64,000 nucleotides of DNA from Chlorophyllum brunneum. Taxonomy: Eukaryota > Basidiomycota > Agaricomycetes > Agaricales > Agaricaceae. This document shows positions 8,813-21,945 of the stretch, in pieces. A program made the position numbers and the translations under genes. The notes under the pieces were generated by a model that was given only the letters and a program-made list of their open reading frames with translations, made no database searches and was not told the DNA's origin. Every line of letters begins with the position of its first letter. The first letter of the stretch is position 1. The stretch is from positions 1 to 64,000 of the forward strand of contig OY756151.1 in assembly GCA_963576785.1 (NCBI GenBank), in the 5' to 3' direction.

Positions 8813-10805
8813 AAGAGCGTGGAGTCGTAGAGCTACAGCCTTTTTACCAGACGAGCTTTATAACATTTCAGGTGGGGGTAGACGGAACTGTGGCGCATGG
8901 ATCGACAGTTGAGCTCCACTGCGTTGGCGGTATAGATTTCCTGGGCGGAACGAAAATATCCTCCCAAGGCCAGAAATATTGACCAATGGTATCCTTTCAA
9001 AATTCGACGTGGGCTTGGGCTAGATGAGACTTGAACTCATCTCCGGAGGTCATTCCTTGGGATTGTTGATTGCACTCCCTCTATATTCAGTCCATCAAAA
9101 ACATTACGCGACGTGTGGAGTATATCGAAATAACTTAGGCGAGACCAAGTAAACTATTACGTCCTCAGTACCCAACCACCTTCGTTACTTTTTACCCCAA
9201 GGGCAAATGCTTTGATTTCGTACGGTCTGTAATTAAGACCGCCTTGCGAGGTTCGCGGGAAGGATAAAGGTCCATTGCGGACATCAATCAGTCTCCGTCA
9301 TCGACTGCGGCTGTCGGCATCCCGTCCTGAGTCGCTATGCTTACACTGGCGCCTGCCATGCAGTTTCAATGTCCCTGGCCTTTCGCGCCTAAAAATCACA
9401 CACTAGAAGAGTGCGTTCCGGTTGGTAACGAGAAGCCAGCGGGCAATTTTGTCTCAAAGTACCCTCCCAGTCGGGATTGCCTAGACAATTTAGTCACTCG
9501 TTATTTCGTTTTGACAAACGTGAAAATCCATTATGTATGTCGAAACCAAGTCATTACTCCGGTCCCGTTCAAGTGCAATTACCAAGCTGCTCACAAACGG
9601 GCCGTAGTTACTGATGATGACACTTCCGACCGTAATACGGACCGCAGGGGACGTTGATGCAGCTACAAGTAGTCACAAAGTCGAGTAGGCCGACTTTGGC
9701 TGGGTACTTTGTGGAGGGTCATAATGTTTTAACAAGACATTCATTCTTACACATAGTTGATGCCAACGCTTTATCAACGCACTCACCAAAACGGATGACG
9801 TTGGCAATGGATTACCGGGGTGTTACCTTCGAAGCGGAAGTTCGATTCAGTTAAGGATACATATTCAAGGTACATGACGGGGATGCAGTGTGGAACTCTA
9901 GCCCTCTAATATTGGTTAGCAAACCGTGACGTAGGATTAAACGATGAAGGTGGAGATCCAAATACGTTTAGCTTTGTGTAACAGCCTCGGAATTCGCAAG
10001 GAAAGCTGAACGGAATGCCGAGAGTCTTCCAAATCTCGAACTTGATAAACGCTTGTGAGGATAAATTGAAAAGTGGAGTATGGACTGCGCAACGAGGGGC
10101 ATGTATGCTTGTGCAAGATCAAGAAATAGTACATGTTCGATATTCGGCGGCGTTTATTCCTTCGACGAAAGGACCTTGAGTGGCGCTCTTACCGCCCGCC
10201 AGAAGGTCTAAAAAAAGTCCAAGGAGTCCGGATACCGTGGGAGGGAGGTATTTTGTTGCAGAGGTGTTTACCAACGTCACAAATACCTGTGGTTGATCAC
10301 CAGCGCCTTCAAATTTGGGATGAATGGGAGGCTGGAAGGCGGGTCCGTGAGATTCAAGTATAGATCTCGTCATGACTTTAAACCAAACGACCGAATGATT
10401 GAGCCTGCGTTTCTCCTTTGTCGTGTGCGAGGGGTCCGTTAGCTATACGACTTGAGTTGTGTGGGGAAGGAGTGCTTGTTAAAGAGATTCAGCCGACTGC
10501 GTTGAGGGAGGATAATTACCCTCGGACGTGAGTAGTCGATTAGTGGAGCTTTTGGGACGCATATCTGCCTTTCGATACCTGCTCGATGGGTGTGTGTCGA
10601 TAGAAATGGAAGGCAGCTCCGAGACCCCCCGCCTGTAATATAGCCTAACCCAGGAGCTACCCTTGAGGAGACAGGTAAACAGTAAGACCTATGTTCCATG
10701 TCGAAAGTCTGTAATGGAAGCAAAGTTGGTAATGATAGAGCACCGCTCGTTAATATCTAAGGAATCTACACTGTCACGTCTAGTTAGGCGATGGGTCCAG
10801 TCTAT
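8813..10805. other. Two kilobases without a supportable gene
   Basis: Several 65-106-codon frames occur on both strands. None shows a domain, splice pattern or composition I can defend. A tRNA-like T-arm on the minus strand near 9020-9050 lacks a matching acceptor arm. Decayed remains of the adjacent F-box gene may extend into 9940-10800. Confidence 0.45.
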
Positions 10806-11851
10806 CTAGTAATAAGAAACCGTTCGCTTATGCACCTGCCTAGCATTGAGAACAATAATTCGTCCAACACACATATGCAGATTGCGCCCTGGAAGACTAG
10901 GAAGTACAAGGTGGACCCAAATGACGTATTCTAGTTTAGGCAAGTCGGAGAATAACCGCTTTGACATTATTCCCTGCTCGTCCATAAATGTAATCCGTGT
11001 GATATGGACGACTCGGAGATTTGGAAAGCCTGATGCAATCCAATGGTACTCTCGCACCTGTTATTATTTAAATATGGTGTGGTCGAAGAAATGAGACAAC
11101 TCACCACTCCGATACTAGTTTGTAGGACGAACAGAGAGGGAGATAACGTGCCAGATTTCTAAACCACATTGTGCCGATTCCCAAACACAAACGTCGAACG
11201 TTCCTGAAGGGGGCGACTTATGGGGAATCGGGGGTCATATTATCGAATTCAGGGTCATCAGCGTCGAGGTAAATGCAATCGAGAGTCTCGACAGGTCGGT
11301 ATAGGAGAATAGCTGCGATATTCGCGTGGCAAAATTCTTGAGTTTTGGCAAAGCATATCGAGGAAAGGATACAGGGGTCATTTTAAGCGACAGTGAGCAC
11401 AGTTCTGTTTGTTGGGAGACGAAAAGGCCATGAGTTGGGCATGGTGCTGGTCTGGGTTCCTCTCGATCCGGTTCCGGCGTGGTTCCTCGGGCCCGAAAGA
11501 GCATACGACTAGGGTACGTAGAACAGCATCGAGTTGTGTTAGACAAGTGAAGATTGTAAATAATTTGAGATTGACCATCAGAGGCAAAGCCTGGGTCAAA
11601 TTCCGCAGCCAAGCTTCTTCGTGCGCAGGTTGAGCGGAGGGTGGGGTGTAAGGAGTGACAAATTCCCGTACGTGGGGTGCGAGGCGAGGGTTATGAATGA
11701 CGGTTTCGGGGGATGATTTTGTATTGAGGCCCGAAGAGCCGTGATTGAACGACTGCTGGGGAAGTTGTGCATAGCGAAGTGAGATAATGGGGTCGTCCGG
11801 GGCATAGCTGATGATGATTTCGTATATCTCAAGGGGGAAGACGGACGACAT
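10806..11851 (-). pseudogene. Decayed F-box/LRR gene
   Basis: From the ATG at 11851 the frame reads SSVFPLEIYEIIISYAPDD, a recognisable F-box start (hydrophobic P-L-E-I-x-E-I-I). It then reads HNPRLAPHVREF and AWLRNLTQALPLMVNLKLF, typical of the leucine-rich part of agaricomycete F-box proteins. The segment expected between the F-box and HNPRLAPHV is short and odd. The frame then stops near 11378. The continuation (YALPKLKNFATRISQLF) lies in another frame down to 11235, with further LRR-like sequence at 10806-11057 (SGFPNLRVVHITRITF). Missing internal sequence plus a frame change argues for a pseudogene. A gene with unusual introns remains possible. F-box proteins normally recruit substrates to SCF ubiquitin ligases. 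Confidence 0.6.
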
Positions 11852-12200
11852 GACCAATTGCTCAGGTCCAGCAATTATTGCTCATCTGGAGTTCCGCTTG
11901 TCGCCGCTCAGCTGTAGGGTACTGGTAGAAAGGAAATGCCAAGGGGATCGACTGGAGAACTTGTGAGTGGCTGCTGGCGCCATTCTGAAGCCATGGCAAT
12001 CGTGCTGGTCAACAAATCATACAACTGAATTTTGTGATTCTTGTTTATGTCGAGGCTGATGGATATTTTTGGAAAACAAGGGTGATGGAAACCCTAACCC
12101 TAGGTGAATGTGACTGGTGACCTTGTTTATTGGACCTCTCCCAACGACCACACCCACGTCCTCGCTGTGGAGGACAACGAGCCCACGATTTTTCACGTAG
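11852..12200. other. Intergenic region between divergent genes
   Basis: No gene is seen. Two telomere-like units (AACCCTAACCCT) occur near 12091. This telo-box-sized motif is too short to be telomeric remnant evidence. Confidence 0.4.
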
Positions 12201-15200
12201 ATGTCGCCTTGCCATGTCTGTAGCACTCAATCTACAAGCGACCTCAGGCATGTCAACGCGCTTTCTTACCTCATGGTCTATGCTGATAGCTCTACAGACC
12301 CCTCGGAGAATTGGGACGACGATTTTGACTTTCATTCACAGTCTGGTTCTCCTAAACGACACAGAAATGCCCACGAAACACCTACCATGATGCGCTTGTC
12401 GATAGCCACAGAAGATTGGGACGTCGACAGTTCCGTTCGCGCCACGTCCACCATGAATCATGATCCCCTACGACCATCCAACGTCCTAACCGACAAGCTT
12501 AACGTTACACCCACCAATTTCGAGAGCTGGGTAGAGGATGGCCCCTCAACTCCGCAGAAGGCCTCATTTCCCACAGAAGTCACCACCGAAAATTGGGATG
12601 ATGACTTTCTCGACAAGACTGATTCTCCCGCCCGGCGCTCTCCCCGCGCCACTCACACTCCTTCAAAGAACACCATCGGTGGTAGGTTACGCGCAGGCGT
12701 ACCTTTACACCACCGCAAACCCCTTCGCCAGGATGAAGAAGAAGAACACGAGAGCTGGGACGACGAGTTTGACTTCAACGGCTCTCCTGTCAAACCAAAT
12801 CGGTCATCCACACCGGGAAAGTCGCGACGTACACCGGTTCGCCATCCTGAATACCGTTCATCATCGTCCTCGTCAGGAAATCACCATCATCACGATCTCT
12901 CTGATGATGATGATGATGTAGATTTTGGCGTAACGAGTGCTGAAGAGGATCGCACTGTCACCGCACGCTCTAGACGTGCTCCTCAGTCACATACACCGCC
13001 TCCACCCGTACCTGCTATCCCATTTACACTTACACCCATTGCTCCGGCCATATCAACGAGTACCCACACTCATCTAAGCGCCCCCTTTCCTCGGTCGCCC
13101 ACCGCCTCCGTGTTCTCCGTTCCCACGTCGTCCCTCGCTGACACTACTTCCCTTCGATCTACTGCACCCCTCCGTCCTTCTCTATCTCGCAATTCGGCCA
13201 ACAATGCTCTCAAGTATCTTCCACCGAGTCCCCCCATTCACCGGGAGCGTCGTCGATTGCGCAAGAAGAGTCGCCCTCATCCACATGGTGTAATTGAACT
13301 CGTGGACATGAGTAATCACTATCCCCTATCTGACACTGATGCAGACCTGCGACTTGATGAACTAGACGAGCGACGGACACCCTCCCCTATCCCTGTCGCC
13401 TCTGGTTCCATCAGTGCTAGTGTGCCCGCAACACCATCCCAGTCGGCCAATACTGGTGGCGCTTTGCTGAGCAGGATTGGAAGTGTCAAACAACGATGGA
13501 ATTCCAGGAAGAAGAAAGGAAGTTCAACCCCCTCCGAGGTGGCAAAGGATGAGAAAGCTAAAGGTGGGTGGTCACGTTTCATTCACTGGTTCTGATGTCC
13601 GAATTTCATTCTTCCTTGTTTTATTATTGCACTTGTATTATAACACGAGAACGCGATTATCCTTCTTCTTTATTGCTACCTGGTGGCTCCTCAGTCCTCA
13701 AGTCCCTTTGAATAATACTAATATGATTTTAGATGCCGACAACGACATCGACGTTCATCCTACACCTCGCCCTCGCTCCTCTCTTGCTTCGCTCCTGCAT
13801 TCCTCCCAGCCCGTTCCTCCACCCTCCTCGAGCTGGTTTTTCCGTCCTACCAGCCCTGTGTATTCTCGAGGCCGCAATTCGCTTGGCAAAAGCAGTAATC
13901 CACGTTCGTCATACACTGGTAGTCGTTCGGAAAGCATGACGGATCTAAGCATGCGAGGATCTATCTACGCTTCCTCGTCAAACTATGACGAAGACGAACC
14001 CTCAACTCCCAATAAGCTCATCAAGCGAAAGAGTCTTGGTTTCGTGCAGCTGAGGAGGAACTTGGTACAGAACGGGACTGTGTTTGTTGAGAAGGGGAAG
14101 ATGCGGGAGAGGGAGTCGGATGGGGAATCGTCGCTTGATGTCAACAAATTTGGTTCGAAGAGGCCCATGTCGATGCAGGCTCCCCGTGTACCTTCGACGA
14201 TGCGACAAGCAGCAACGCAGAGGCATGCTTCGTATGGGACACCTAAAGCGAAGAAACCTGATGCGGGTACGGATGACTTACAAGAAGGTGAAAAGATGAG
14301 AGAGAGGAAGCCGTCTACGCCAAAAGCTGTCCGTCCGAAAGCGAGAGATTCCCTGAGGGAGAAGGGGAAGGAGAGGGAGAGAGATGAAGGCAAGGAGAAC
14401 GAGAGGGACGGCGAGAAAGGAAAAGATAAAGAAGAAGGCGGTCGTAGTTTCATGAGGAGGCTCAGTTTGGTTGGAGGACGACATAAGCGAACGAAAAGCG
14501 GAGCATCGATCGAGCCTATGGCCAGGGTTCCCTCTGAATCGTCTATTACAGTGCCCCCTCCAGTAACACCATCCAAGTCGACTTCGGAGGAACCGCCATC
14601 CCTACCGCCTCTCCCACCTTTCTCTGCAATCAATATCACCCGTCCACGTACTCCACGCACCCCAGGTTCTTTAGCACATTCGCTCCTGCCTCCTATTGAA
14701 CTCCAACCACCTTCACCTCCCCAAAAGACCAACACCAACCGGAACGCTGAGCCTATCGATTCCCTACTCAGCCCTAGTTGCGATTCCATGTTATCGCCCC
14801 TCTCGTCATCTTCTTCTGCTCAACCCCTCAGCACCACAACCGCTTCCGCATCATCCGCATCGTTCCCTCTTTATCCCAAGTCACCCGAGTCGTCGTGTTC
14901 TGTGACAAGCCCGAAGGCTCCAAGGACGCCGCCCATGTCACCTTACACAGCATCTCTTGGCCGTTCCACCATCAGTCCTAAGCATTCGAGTGTAATTGCA
15001 GGCGGTGTTAGAAGAAACTCGCTAAGTGATCTTAAGAGCGATCTCAAGATTCCTGCACGGATTAGTCAGGCACAACAAGGGCTCAAACGAGATTTGGGGA
15101 TGGTCAGAGACTTTGCTGTTTACATTGAGCGTACGTTTCTAGACTTTCTTTTATTGTCAAACGTTAATTTTTGCCCGCAGAGCTCAAGAAACAGCAAGAA

Positions 15201-17009
15201 ACTTACCATGACCTACTTCTCCAAATGCAAAGGAAGCTTGATGCACAAGCTCTGCTCGCTCAGCAACCTGCCGCACGGGCCGTCTCACCCAGCTTTTTTC
15301 ATCTCGCCAAACCCAAGGCTCGCGCGAGATCAAACACGAATCCTGGAACCACTCCTGGTGCAAGGTATAAAGAACTGGCAGCCGCGTTTTACACTATCAA
15401 TTCCAAGTACCGCATTTCATGGGAATGTGCTGAACTGCTTGTCGACCTCGCGGATGGGACTGCGAATGCAGGTACTCCACCATCGAGTGTGTCTGCACCG
15501 GTTGGATTAAGTATTGCTGTTGGGGAAAAACGAGGGAGAGAACGAGCGATTACGCTGGCTGGTGATGAGTCGAAGCCACCCACACCGACCCCCGGTATGT
15601 CAAGTAGTATGGCCCTTAGGCCGAACTCTCCGGCGAATCCGAGCCCACCGCCTGCCTCCCCACCTGCATGGAGAGCATCTACGGGTCGTCATGATCTTAG
15701 TCATCGACAACTTGTGCTATTACGGGAGATGTTGAACAATGCAGAAGCCGTGTTGTCAACTGATGGTAGTGGACTTCCTTTAACTGTGCTTGAGGAAGTG
15801 ACACCCGCGTCGACAGAGAGTCTGCGGGTGAATAGGGATTGGAGGTGGGGAGACCCGATGAGTAGCACGATCACATTGCCATCGGAGGAGATGAATGGGG
15901 GAGAGTCGCAGAAGAAGAAACGGAGGATGAGCAAATTGGTGGGGATGGCTGGATTGAGGGATATACTGCGAGCGCTGAAGAGGAACGTTTCTGACACTGC
16001 TGCTGCGAAGGAACAACTACCGTCACCCCTACACAATCATGCTATGTTGTCGACCGCGTCGCTGAGTACAGATACATCGTATGATCGATCGAGTGCCAGT
16101 CATGGCTTGCCCAAACCGACGGAGCAGTCTCAAGTGCATGGTAGAAGACGACCAAAGTCGAGCGCAGAGCCTGATACTGCCGAGAATCCGAGGAAAGAAA
16201 GGGGAAGAGAGCCCAGGGATCCATCTCCATCACCTTACGAGATTACGTCGCCTACAAAACCTCGTCGACCTTCATTGGCGTCTATCTTCCGGCTTGGCTC
16301 AAGGAAGAATACACCTCCTTCGGCATCAGTTACGGATCTGTCGGTGCAGGGAAGTAAGGAGGCATCAAGGCCAAGTACGAGACTCGGATCAAATCCGAAG
16401 AGTAGCGCGATAGAGGAAGATTGGGACCGAATTGACTCCGCATCGGATTTGGATGCGGCTGCCAAGGCTCTGGGCATGAAGGTAGGGAGTGATGGAAAGG
16501 AAGGTGGATCAACTTTGAAGATGAAGAAAGGAAAGTCACCATACCTGCAGTATCGTGGGCCGTCATCGTCTACACAGCTTTCCCGACCAACAACACCGCG
16601 AAGGTCAGCAAGTGGATCACAGTTATCTCTTTGGGCAGATTCGCCTTCAAAATCGCGGATACTTCATCAGGTTACGCCACGAGCACCAAGATTGTCGAAC
16701 GTGGATGAAGCTGTCGAGGGAACGAAGTCGAGAGAAGTGGAACGGGAGAGGCGGAGGTCGAGTGTTGGGAAGATTCAGAAGTCAGGGTCGGTGCGTTCAA
16801 TGCCCCCGCAGCCGGTGTTCCCGGAATCGAAGCTCGCTATGACGCCCGAGAACATTAAACCGCTATTAGAGAATGCAAGAGAGATCTATGCAAGGCTGGG
16901 AGACTGCATCATGGAGATTCGGCGGCTGTTGGAGAGCGATGGAATGGGGGAAAGGAGCGTTTCTGGTTCGAGTTGTGCATCGGCATCTGGACAATCATCT
17001 GTTCCTTGA
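12201..17009 (+). CDS. Large WDDDF-repeat protein, tentatively Byr4/Bfa1-like
   Basis: The model is 12201..13563, 13733..15130, 15181..17009 (introns 169 and 50 nt), giving 1529 aa. The N-terminal ~200 residues contain three spaced motifs, ENWDDDFDF, ENWDDDF and ESWDDEFDF. Such tryptophan-acidic repeats occur in the spindle-checkpoint/septation GAP subunit Byr4 (fission yeast) and Bfa1 (budding yeast). That basis for the call is moderate. The middle is low-complexity Ser/Pro-rich sequence with basic-acidic KERERDEGKENERD-type stretches. A conserved-looking helical segment follows the last intron (LKKQQETYHDLLLQMQRKL, then YKELAAAFYTINSKYRISWE), and another lies near the C-terminus (ENAREIYARLGDCIMEIRRL). 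The start codon is uncertain and an upstream exon is possible. If the call is right, it would act at spindle pole bodies to restrain cytokinesis signalling. Confidence 0.68.
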
Positions 17010-17199
17010 TAAACTTTTTTGTTAATGCTTTCGGCTTGGTGTAACCCGTTGGTTGTCGTGCATCGTTTTGTTGCTGTCCACTGTTTTGTTTTCCAGAAAA
17101 TTATTCAAATAAATACATGACGCATTGATCACGTGTGATATTCTTGTCTCTTGCACCGACCACGACCTGGTCTCCAACAGCAGCAAAGGCACTCGCACA

Positions 17200-19201
17200 A
17201 TGGCCTTATTGGACTTGCCTCCTGAAATCCTAACCCAGATCTTCCTTTTCCTTCCCGTTACATCGATTTTGAGGTGCCAGAGGCTCAATCACTATATCCG
17301 AACTCTCATATCGGAATCGGTTGAAGTCCAGTATCACATTCGCCGCGGTTTATCGGAACAATTGGACAACCCTTACTGCAAACTTTCTGCAAACGAGCGC
17401 TTGGAGCTGCTCCTGAAAGGAAGCCGTTGGGAAGAACTCGACCTCAACTTCAAAGAGACCGTTAATATTCCTTTCACGACATCGGGCATCTATGACTTGA
17501 CTGGAGGCATCTACCTTCTCGGAAATGTCTCACGGAAGGTTCTTCATTATATCTATCTCCCTAGTGAACCCAGTCAACAAATCGAATGGAAGACCGTTTA
17601 CATGGACCATACGATCATTGATATGGGCCTGTGTGTTTTCGAACATGACCTCCTCGCCGTCATTACCATGTGAGTAACAATACCTTTGTGTAAACCTACT
17701 TGACGTTTTAAAGACAAACACAACCCAGGAAGCCAGGTATGCCTCGGAATTCATTTGATATTCGACTGCATCTGTATCAAGTCTCGACGGGAAAATTACA
17801 CCCTGAGGCCCAGCGGCCGGTGATTTCGGTGATGCAGACACAGTGGGATCGACCGTCCGTTGGAATAGAAATTGTTGGAAACAACCTAGTGCTTATTCTG
17901 GCATATCATGATAACGTCGTCAAGCCAGACGATCGCGTTTTTATCTACGAGTGGAAGAGTGGTGAGATGAAGACGGTGGGTCACCCGTCTCTGCCTCATC
18001 ACCTTGCTTATCTTCTCTTCAGAATATCGGTGCTCCATACCATTCTTACTCAGGTCTCCTGTTCCTCACAGAGGACATTATCTTACTCCCGAATACGAAT
18101 ACCGGTACACTGGAGTATTGGCGTATCCCACAACAACAATCAGACGCACCTACACAACCATTCTTCGCTCTCTCGCTCCCAAAACTCCACACAGACAGAA
18201 CCTTTGGCCATATTTCATGCCGCGCTGACCCCAATCCCGCAACCTGCTTCCGCTACTCGTCGAAGCCATTCCACCCTAATCCACACCAAACCGTAGCTAT
18301 CTTCAACATCAGCGTCCGCTCAGCCGACTTTCACCAAGTACCCGGATTCCCCCACCCCCTCCAGTTTTCTTATAGCTTCGTTTTCTTCGTCCATCGAAGC
18401 GCACTCATCGATTGTCTCGATAAATTGAAGGATTCCATATCGTACGATGAAAGTCCTCAACCTGTGCCATATTCCGAATGGGGAGAAAATATTTGCAGAT
18501 GGTTCTCAGCCGAAGCATTTTCTACCCGTTGGATTACAACAACGTCCGGGCAAAGATGCGTTATCCTTCCTGATATGGGGATGGAGAACGTTCCAGCCCC
18601 TATAATGCTGCTCAACTTCAATCAGATCGACGTAGCGAAAGTCTCACAAGCCCAGAAGCTGCAAGAGCACTTGCCTCAAAGCACTAGAGAACCGGAATCC
18701 CGACGGTCAGGTGAGGGCTCAACGAGCCCGAGTTCTGCTCATGGTGAGCCTCAAGAGCTCGAGGTTAATGATTCCTCGGACAGAAACGAGGGGCATGTTT
18801 CGTCGGAGGGCGAAGACGCGTCAATCGAAATCGACGATGAGGATGAAGGTGAATGGGAAACGGACGAAAGTGGAGGGATTGATGTTCAGCCTACCGCGTC
18901 CACGGACAATAACGATGATTTAGGCAGCCCTGATCCTCCGCCTCGCCAGCCACACCGCCAGAGGCCCCGACGCCGTGTACAGGTCATCACAGAATATGGC
19001 GAAACATTAGAGGACTCCCACCGGTGTTTCCGGAGTATCATCCACGCGCGACTGCCATATACTGTGTGCTCCACAATTGAGCAATATAGCTATCACGGTG
19101 TTTTGATGGATGAAGAGAGGATTATAGGTCTACGGGTACGTACTGCCGCATGCAACTTTCCCCGTCGTCTTTATTCACCAGACCCATTTGGTGTAGACTA
19201 A
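17200..19201 (+). CDS. F-box protein with an acidic C-terminal region
   Basis: The model is 17200..17669, 17729..17975, 18023..19201, giving 631 aa; introns are 59 and 47 nt and the frame closes exactly. The N-terminus MALLDLPPEILTQIFLFLPV is a clear F-box, so it is a likely substrate adaptor for an SCF ubiquitin ligase. Residues ~40-350 are mixed beta-rich sequence of the kind found in fungal F-box proteins with a degenerate propeller (HLYQVSTGKL, GGIYLLGNVS, DDRVFIYEW). A disordered acidic block (EGEDASIEIDDEDEGEWE) lies in the final third, followed by YTVCSTIEQYSYHGVLMDEE and a short globular tail. It is transcribed toward the AAAP permease on the opposite strand. The substrate is unknown. 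Confidence 0.82.
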
Positions 19202-19390
19202 TCTTCATGGCCGTATAGTAGGGGCGGATATTTTTCACTATGGGCTGCAGTGAACCGCCTCCGTTTTCTAAAATCTCTGATGATGATCAGGGAACACAAT
19301 TTTTGATCTTCTTTTGCATAATAGATGGATCGTGTACCAGATTTTCCATACCTATTCTACGTGACATCACAACTTAAGCATCCTGTAAAA

Positions 19391-21945
19391 TTATACTGGT
19401 GAAACACAACCAAAAGAAGTGGCCGATCCCGCGATATCGAACGCTGATTTAATGGTCTCCCCAGAACCCCACATTCCTGTTCACGTTTATCTAAGATATA
19501 TCTCTGACGAAAATAAGAACTTACCCAAACATGCCATAGCAAGACCCGCGAGTCCCATGAGCAGGTTGAAAATTTTAAAATACCATCTTCCCCCCAACAA
19601 ACCCTGGGAATCGTTAATCAGGTTCGACCAGCCTCAGCCTCGCCGACACGATTCCACACTCACCCGCTTCCATCTTGACCACTCATGCCAACTGTCGGCT
19701 CTACCGGATGTCCCTTTCCCGGGAACAAATAATGCATCAGCTGCCATAGCGTCAGTGATGACATCATAACCAAAACGAAGAAGAGGAGGGAATGTGTAAG
19801 TAAACTGCATGATAGCGATGGACGCAATAAGGCCAATGATGGATTGGACCTGAGGAATGGCAGATCCGATGATGAAGGCTGTAGCGAGAATCAATCTCCC
19901 TCTCTCTCTCAGCAAACCTAACGAAAAGAACGAACCAACACCCCAGTACAGACAGACAAGAGCTGATTGTGGTCAGATGCCAGTAGAATTCAGACCACTG
20001 GTCGACTCACCCGACCAAATCATGCGACCTCGGGTTGTCATGAGCTTGGGTCCCTTGAAATAATCTTCCACAACTGAGCGATAGACGGCCTCTGAGACAA
20101 ACTAGGTCATCTGCGTTCATCAGCACATGAAGATCCGAAAACTCACTTGTTCCAATGTTGCCATATAATCCCGTGGCAATCGTGATTGAAAGTAGGGAAA
20201 GAACATTGCCTTGGAGTTAAGGCAAATAAACAGTGATTCATCGTGGCCGATAGAGAGTACCCCTCACCAACTGTCTGCCACGAGAATTTACTAACCCCTT
20301 GATAGGCAAGTGGGAGTGTGAATTGGCCCTGGAAGGCCTGGATACAAATCTATATTAGTACAGGTAGATCTCCTTCTGGAATTACCCACGTATATGAACG
20401 ATCCATATAGGATATAGAGGCAGAATATAAATAACTGAGCCAGAGTCTACAACAGAAATGTCAACCAATCCCGTCTCATGCAAGTGCTGCGGAGTCCCAA
20501 CTCACCATTCCCTTCCAGAAGTCCATCGGTCTTTTCATTTCCGCCATCTGTGCGTGGGTGTTAGCCTTGGTGGGAGAGAGATAACTTAAATCTATTGACC
20601 ATTTCGGGGAAAATCATCGCTCCCCCATACGCAAACACCTCAATATGATATGGTTAGATTCGGGCTCGGATGCGAGCTTCTAGAATTCACCATGTTCATG
20701 ATTCCCGTCACTTGTAGGAAAAGCGGTAGGCTAGCTGACTTCTGTGTCATGACAGGACCGGGATCGACACCCAATGACTTTTTTGCTGCTTCAAAGTTGG
20801 GTGGACTATGAGCGACGAAGCCCATAGAAGTGCAGATAATCAAGACGTTAATCCTTGATATATATATGTCAGCCTCAATTTCGGCCGGCTATTGTTCAGT
20901 GTGTTTTACCAAACCGCATTGTTTGCTATCCAGCTGTAGGCCTATGGAATAATATCAAGACAAGATCCGAAGCCGGAATCTCTTGAAAGCTTACCTTGAG
21001 AGAACGAACTTGTCCCACAACCATGCCAATCAAGGTCCAAATGACAATACAAACGGAGAAACAAAGCTGAGGATATAATTTGGCTTGTAATTGGATCCGG
21101 TTATTCTGCATCACGTACCTTTCCCTTGGTGGCTTGAGAGAAAGCTTGTCCATTCGCTAGACAGTTAACGCCAACCTGTCCAAAAACTTTAGAGATGTGC
21201 ATCACGATCTGTGCATAACGCACCACAACGATCAACTGGAGATTTTGTAGAAATGATGTGACTTGACGAGCTCTTTTCCCGTAAATACGCTCGACGATGT
21301 CCGCATACGTTCGCAATGGATAGCGGAGGGAATCTAACCGAACGAATAGACGCCACAGGATGAGCCCAGTGTATAACGCCACGACTGCCACTATTTTTCT
21401 CAAATCAGACAAGTCTCTTATAATCGAGCAGCTGTATGACGAACTGAAGAAATAGAGAAGTATTCCTGTGGGTCATTTCAGTAAAGATGCTCCGGAAAAG
21501 AACGTATACGCAGCTCACCAGGAATCCAACCAACTTGCGATATTGCGAAAGGAGCGTTGAAGGGACCTAGGATGTCTGTCGTAATCAAGTAGAAAACGGA
21601 AGCCCATGTCGCAAGTCGCATGGATCGAGATGCGGCTGCGCGTTCCTCTTCTTCTGGTGTCATAGGTATCTCTGGATGCTGATGTTGAGGGTCAATATTA
21701 ACGTTCGGACCTTTGTGATCAGAGGCCCTATGGAACCATCCTCTCTTTCGCTCAGCGGGTGCGTCCTTGGCGGTTGAACCTGTGCTGACAACTACCGATT
21801 CGGCATGGCGTTGGAGCACGGCGTAGTGAAGATACTCTTCAAATGCAACCGGCTCTTGTACGCCGGCGATGGAGCCAGAAAGGGGCGAGTCGGATTCAGG
21901 TGGCGCCGACTTCTCAGTCTCGATCTTGGTTTCTTTGTCGTCCAT
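19391..21945 (-). CDS. AAAP-family amino acid permease
   Basis: This multi-exon membrane protein starts at 21945 (MDDKETKIETEKSAPPE) and ends SFGCVSPV at 19391. A ~130-residue hydrophilic N-terminus precedes the first membrane segments (WASVFYLITTDILGPFNAPF). Then come RLDSLRYPLRTYADIVERIY, NCLANGQAFSQ, a segment with VFAYGGAMIFPEM, and FQGQFTLPLAYQG. Distal helices include ATAFIIGSAIPQVQSIIGLI and LLMGLAGLAMACLG. The order and the RLDSLRYPL/TYADI and FAYGG motifs are those of fungal transmembrane amino acid/proton symporters (AAAP, Aa_trans). Many short introns (about 50 nt) split it. The first donor lies just after the GWIPG codons, at 21518. I did not resolve every exon edge, especially at 20100-20560. 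Location is probably plasma membrane or vacuole. Confidence 0.82.

Noticed and set aside
9015..9095. Possible tRNA gene on the minus strand (T-arm-like TTCAAGT with matching stem)
   Set aside because: No complementary 5' acceptor strand (GGGCTAG-like) or credible anticodon arm at the right distance.
12088..12102. Short AACCCTAACCCT near the promoter of the WDDDF protein
   Set aside because: Only two units; too short for a telomeric remnant and common by chance or as a telo-box.
13983..14789. 268-codon minus-strand frame
   Set aside because: It lies opposite the Ser/Pro/Arg-rich exon of the WDDDF protein and is explained by its codon bias.
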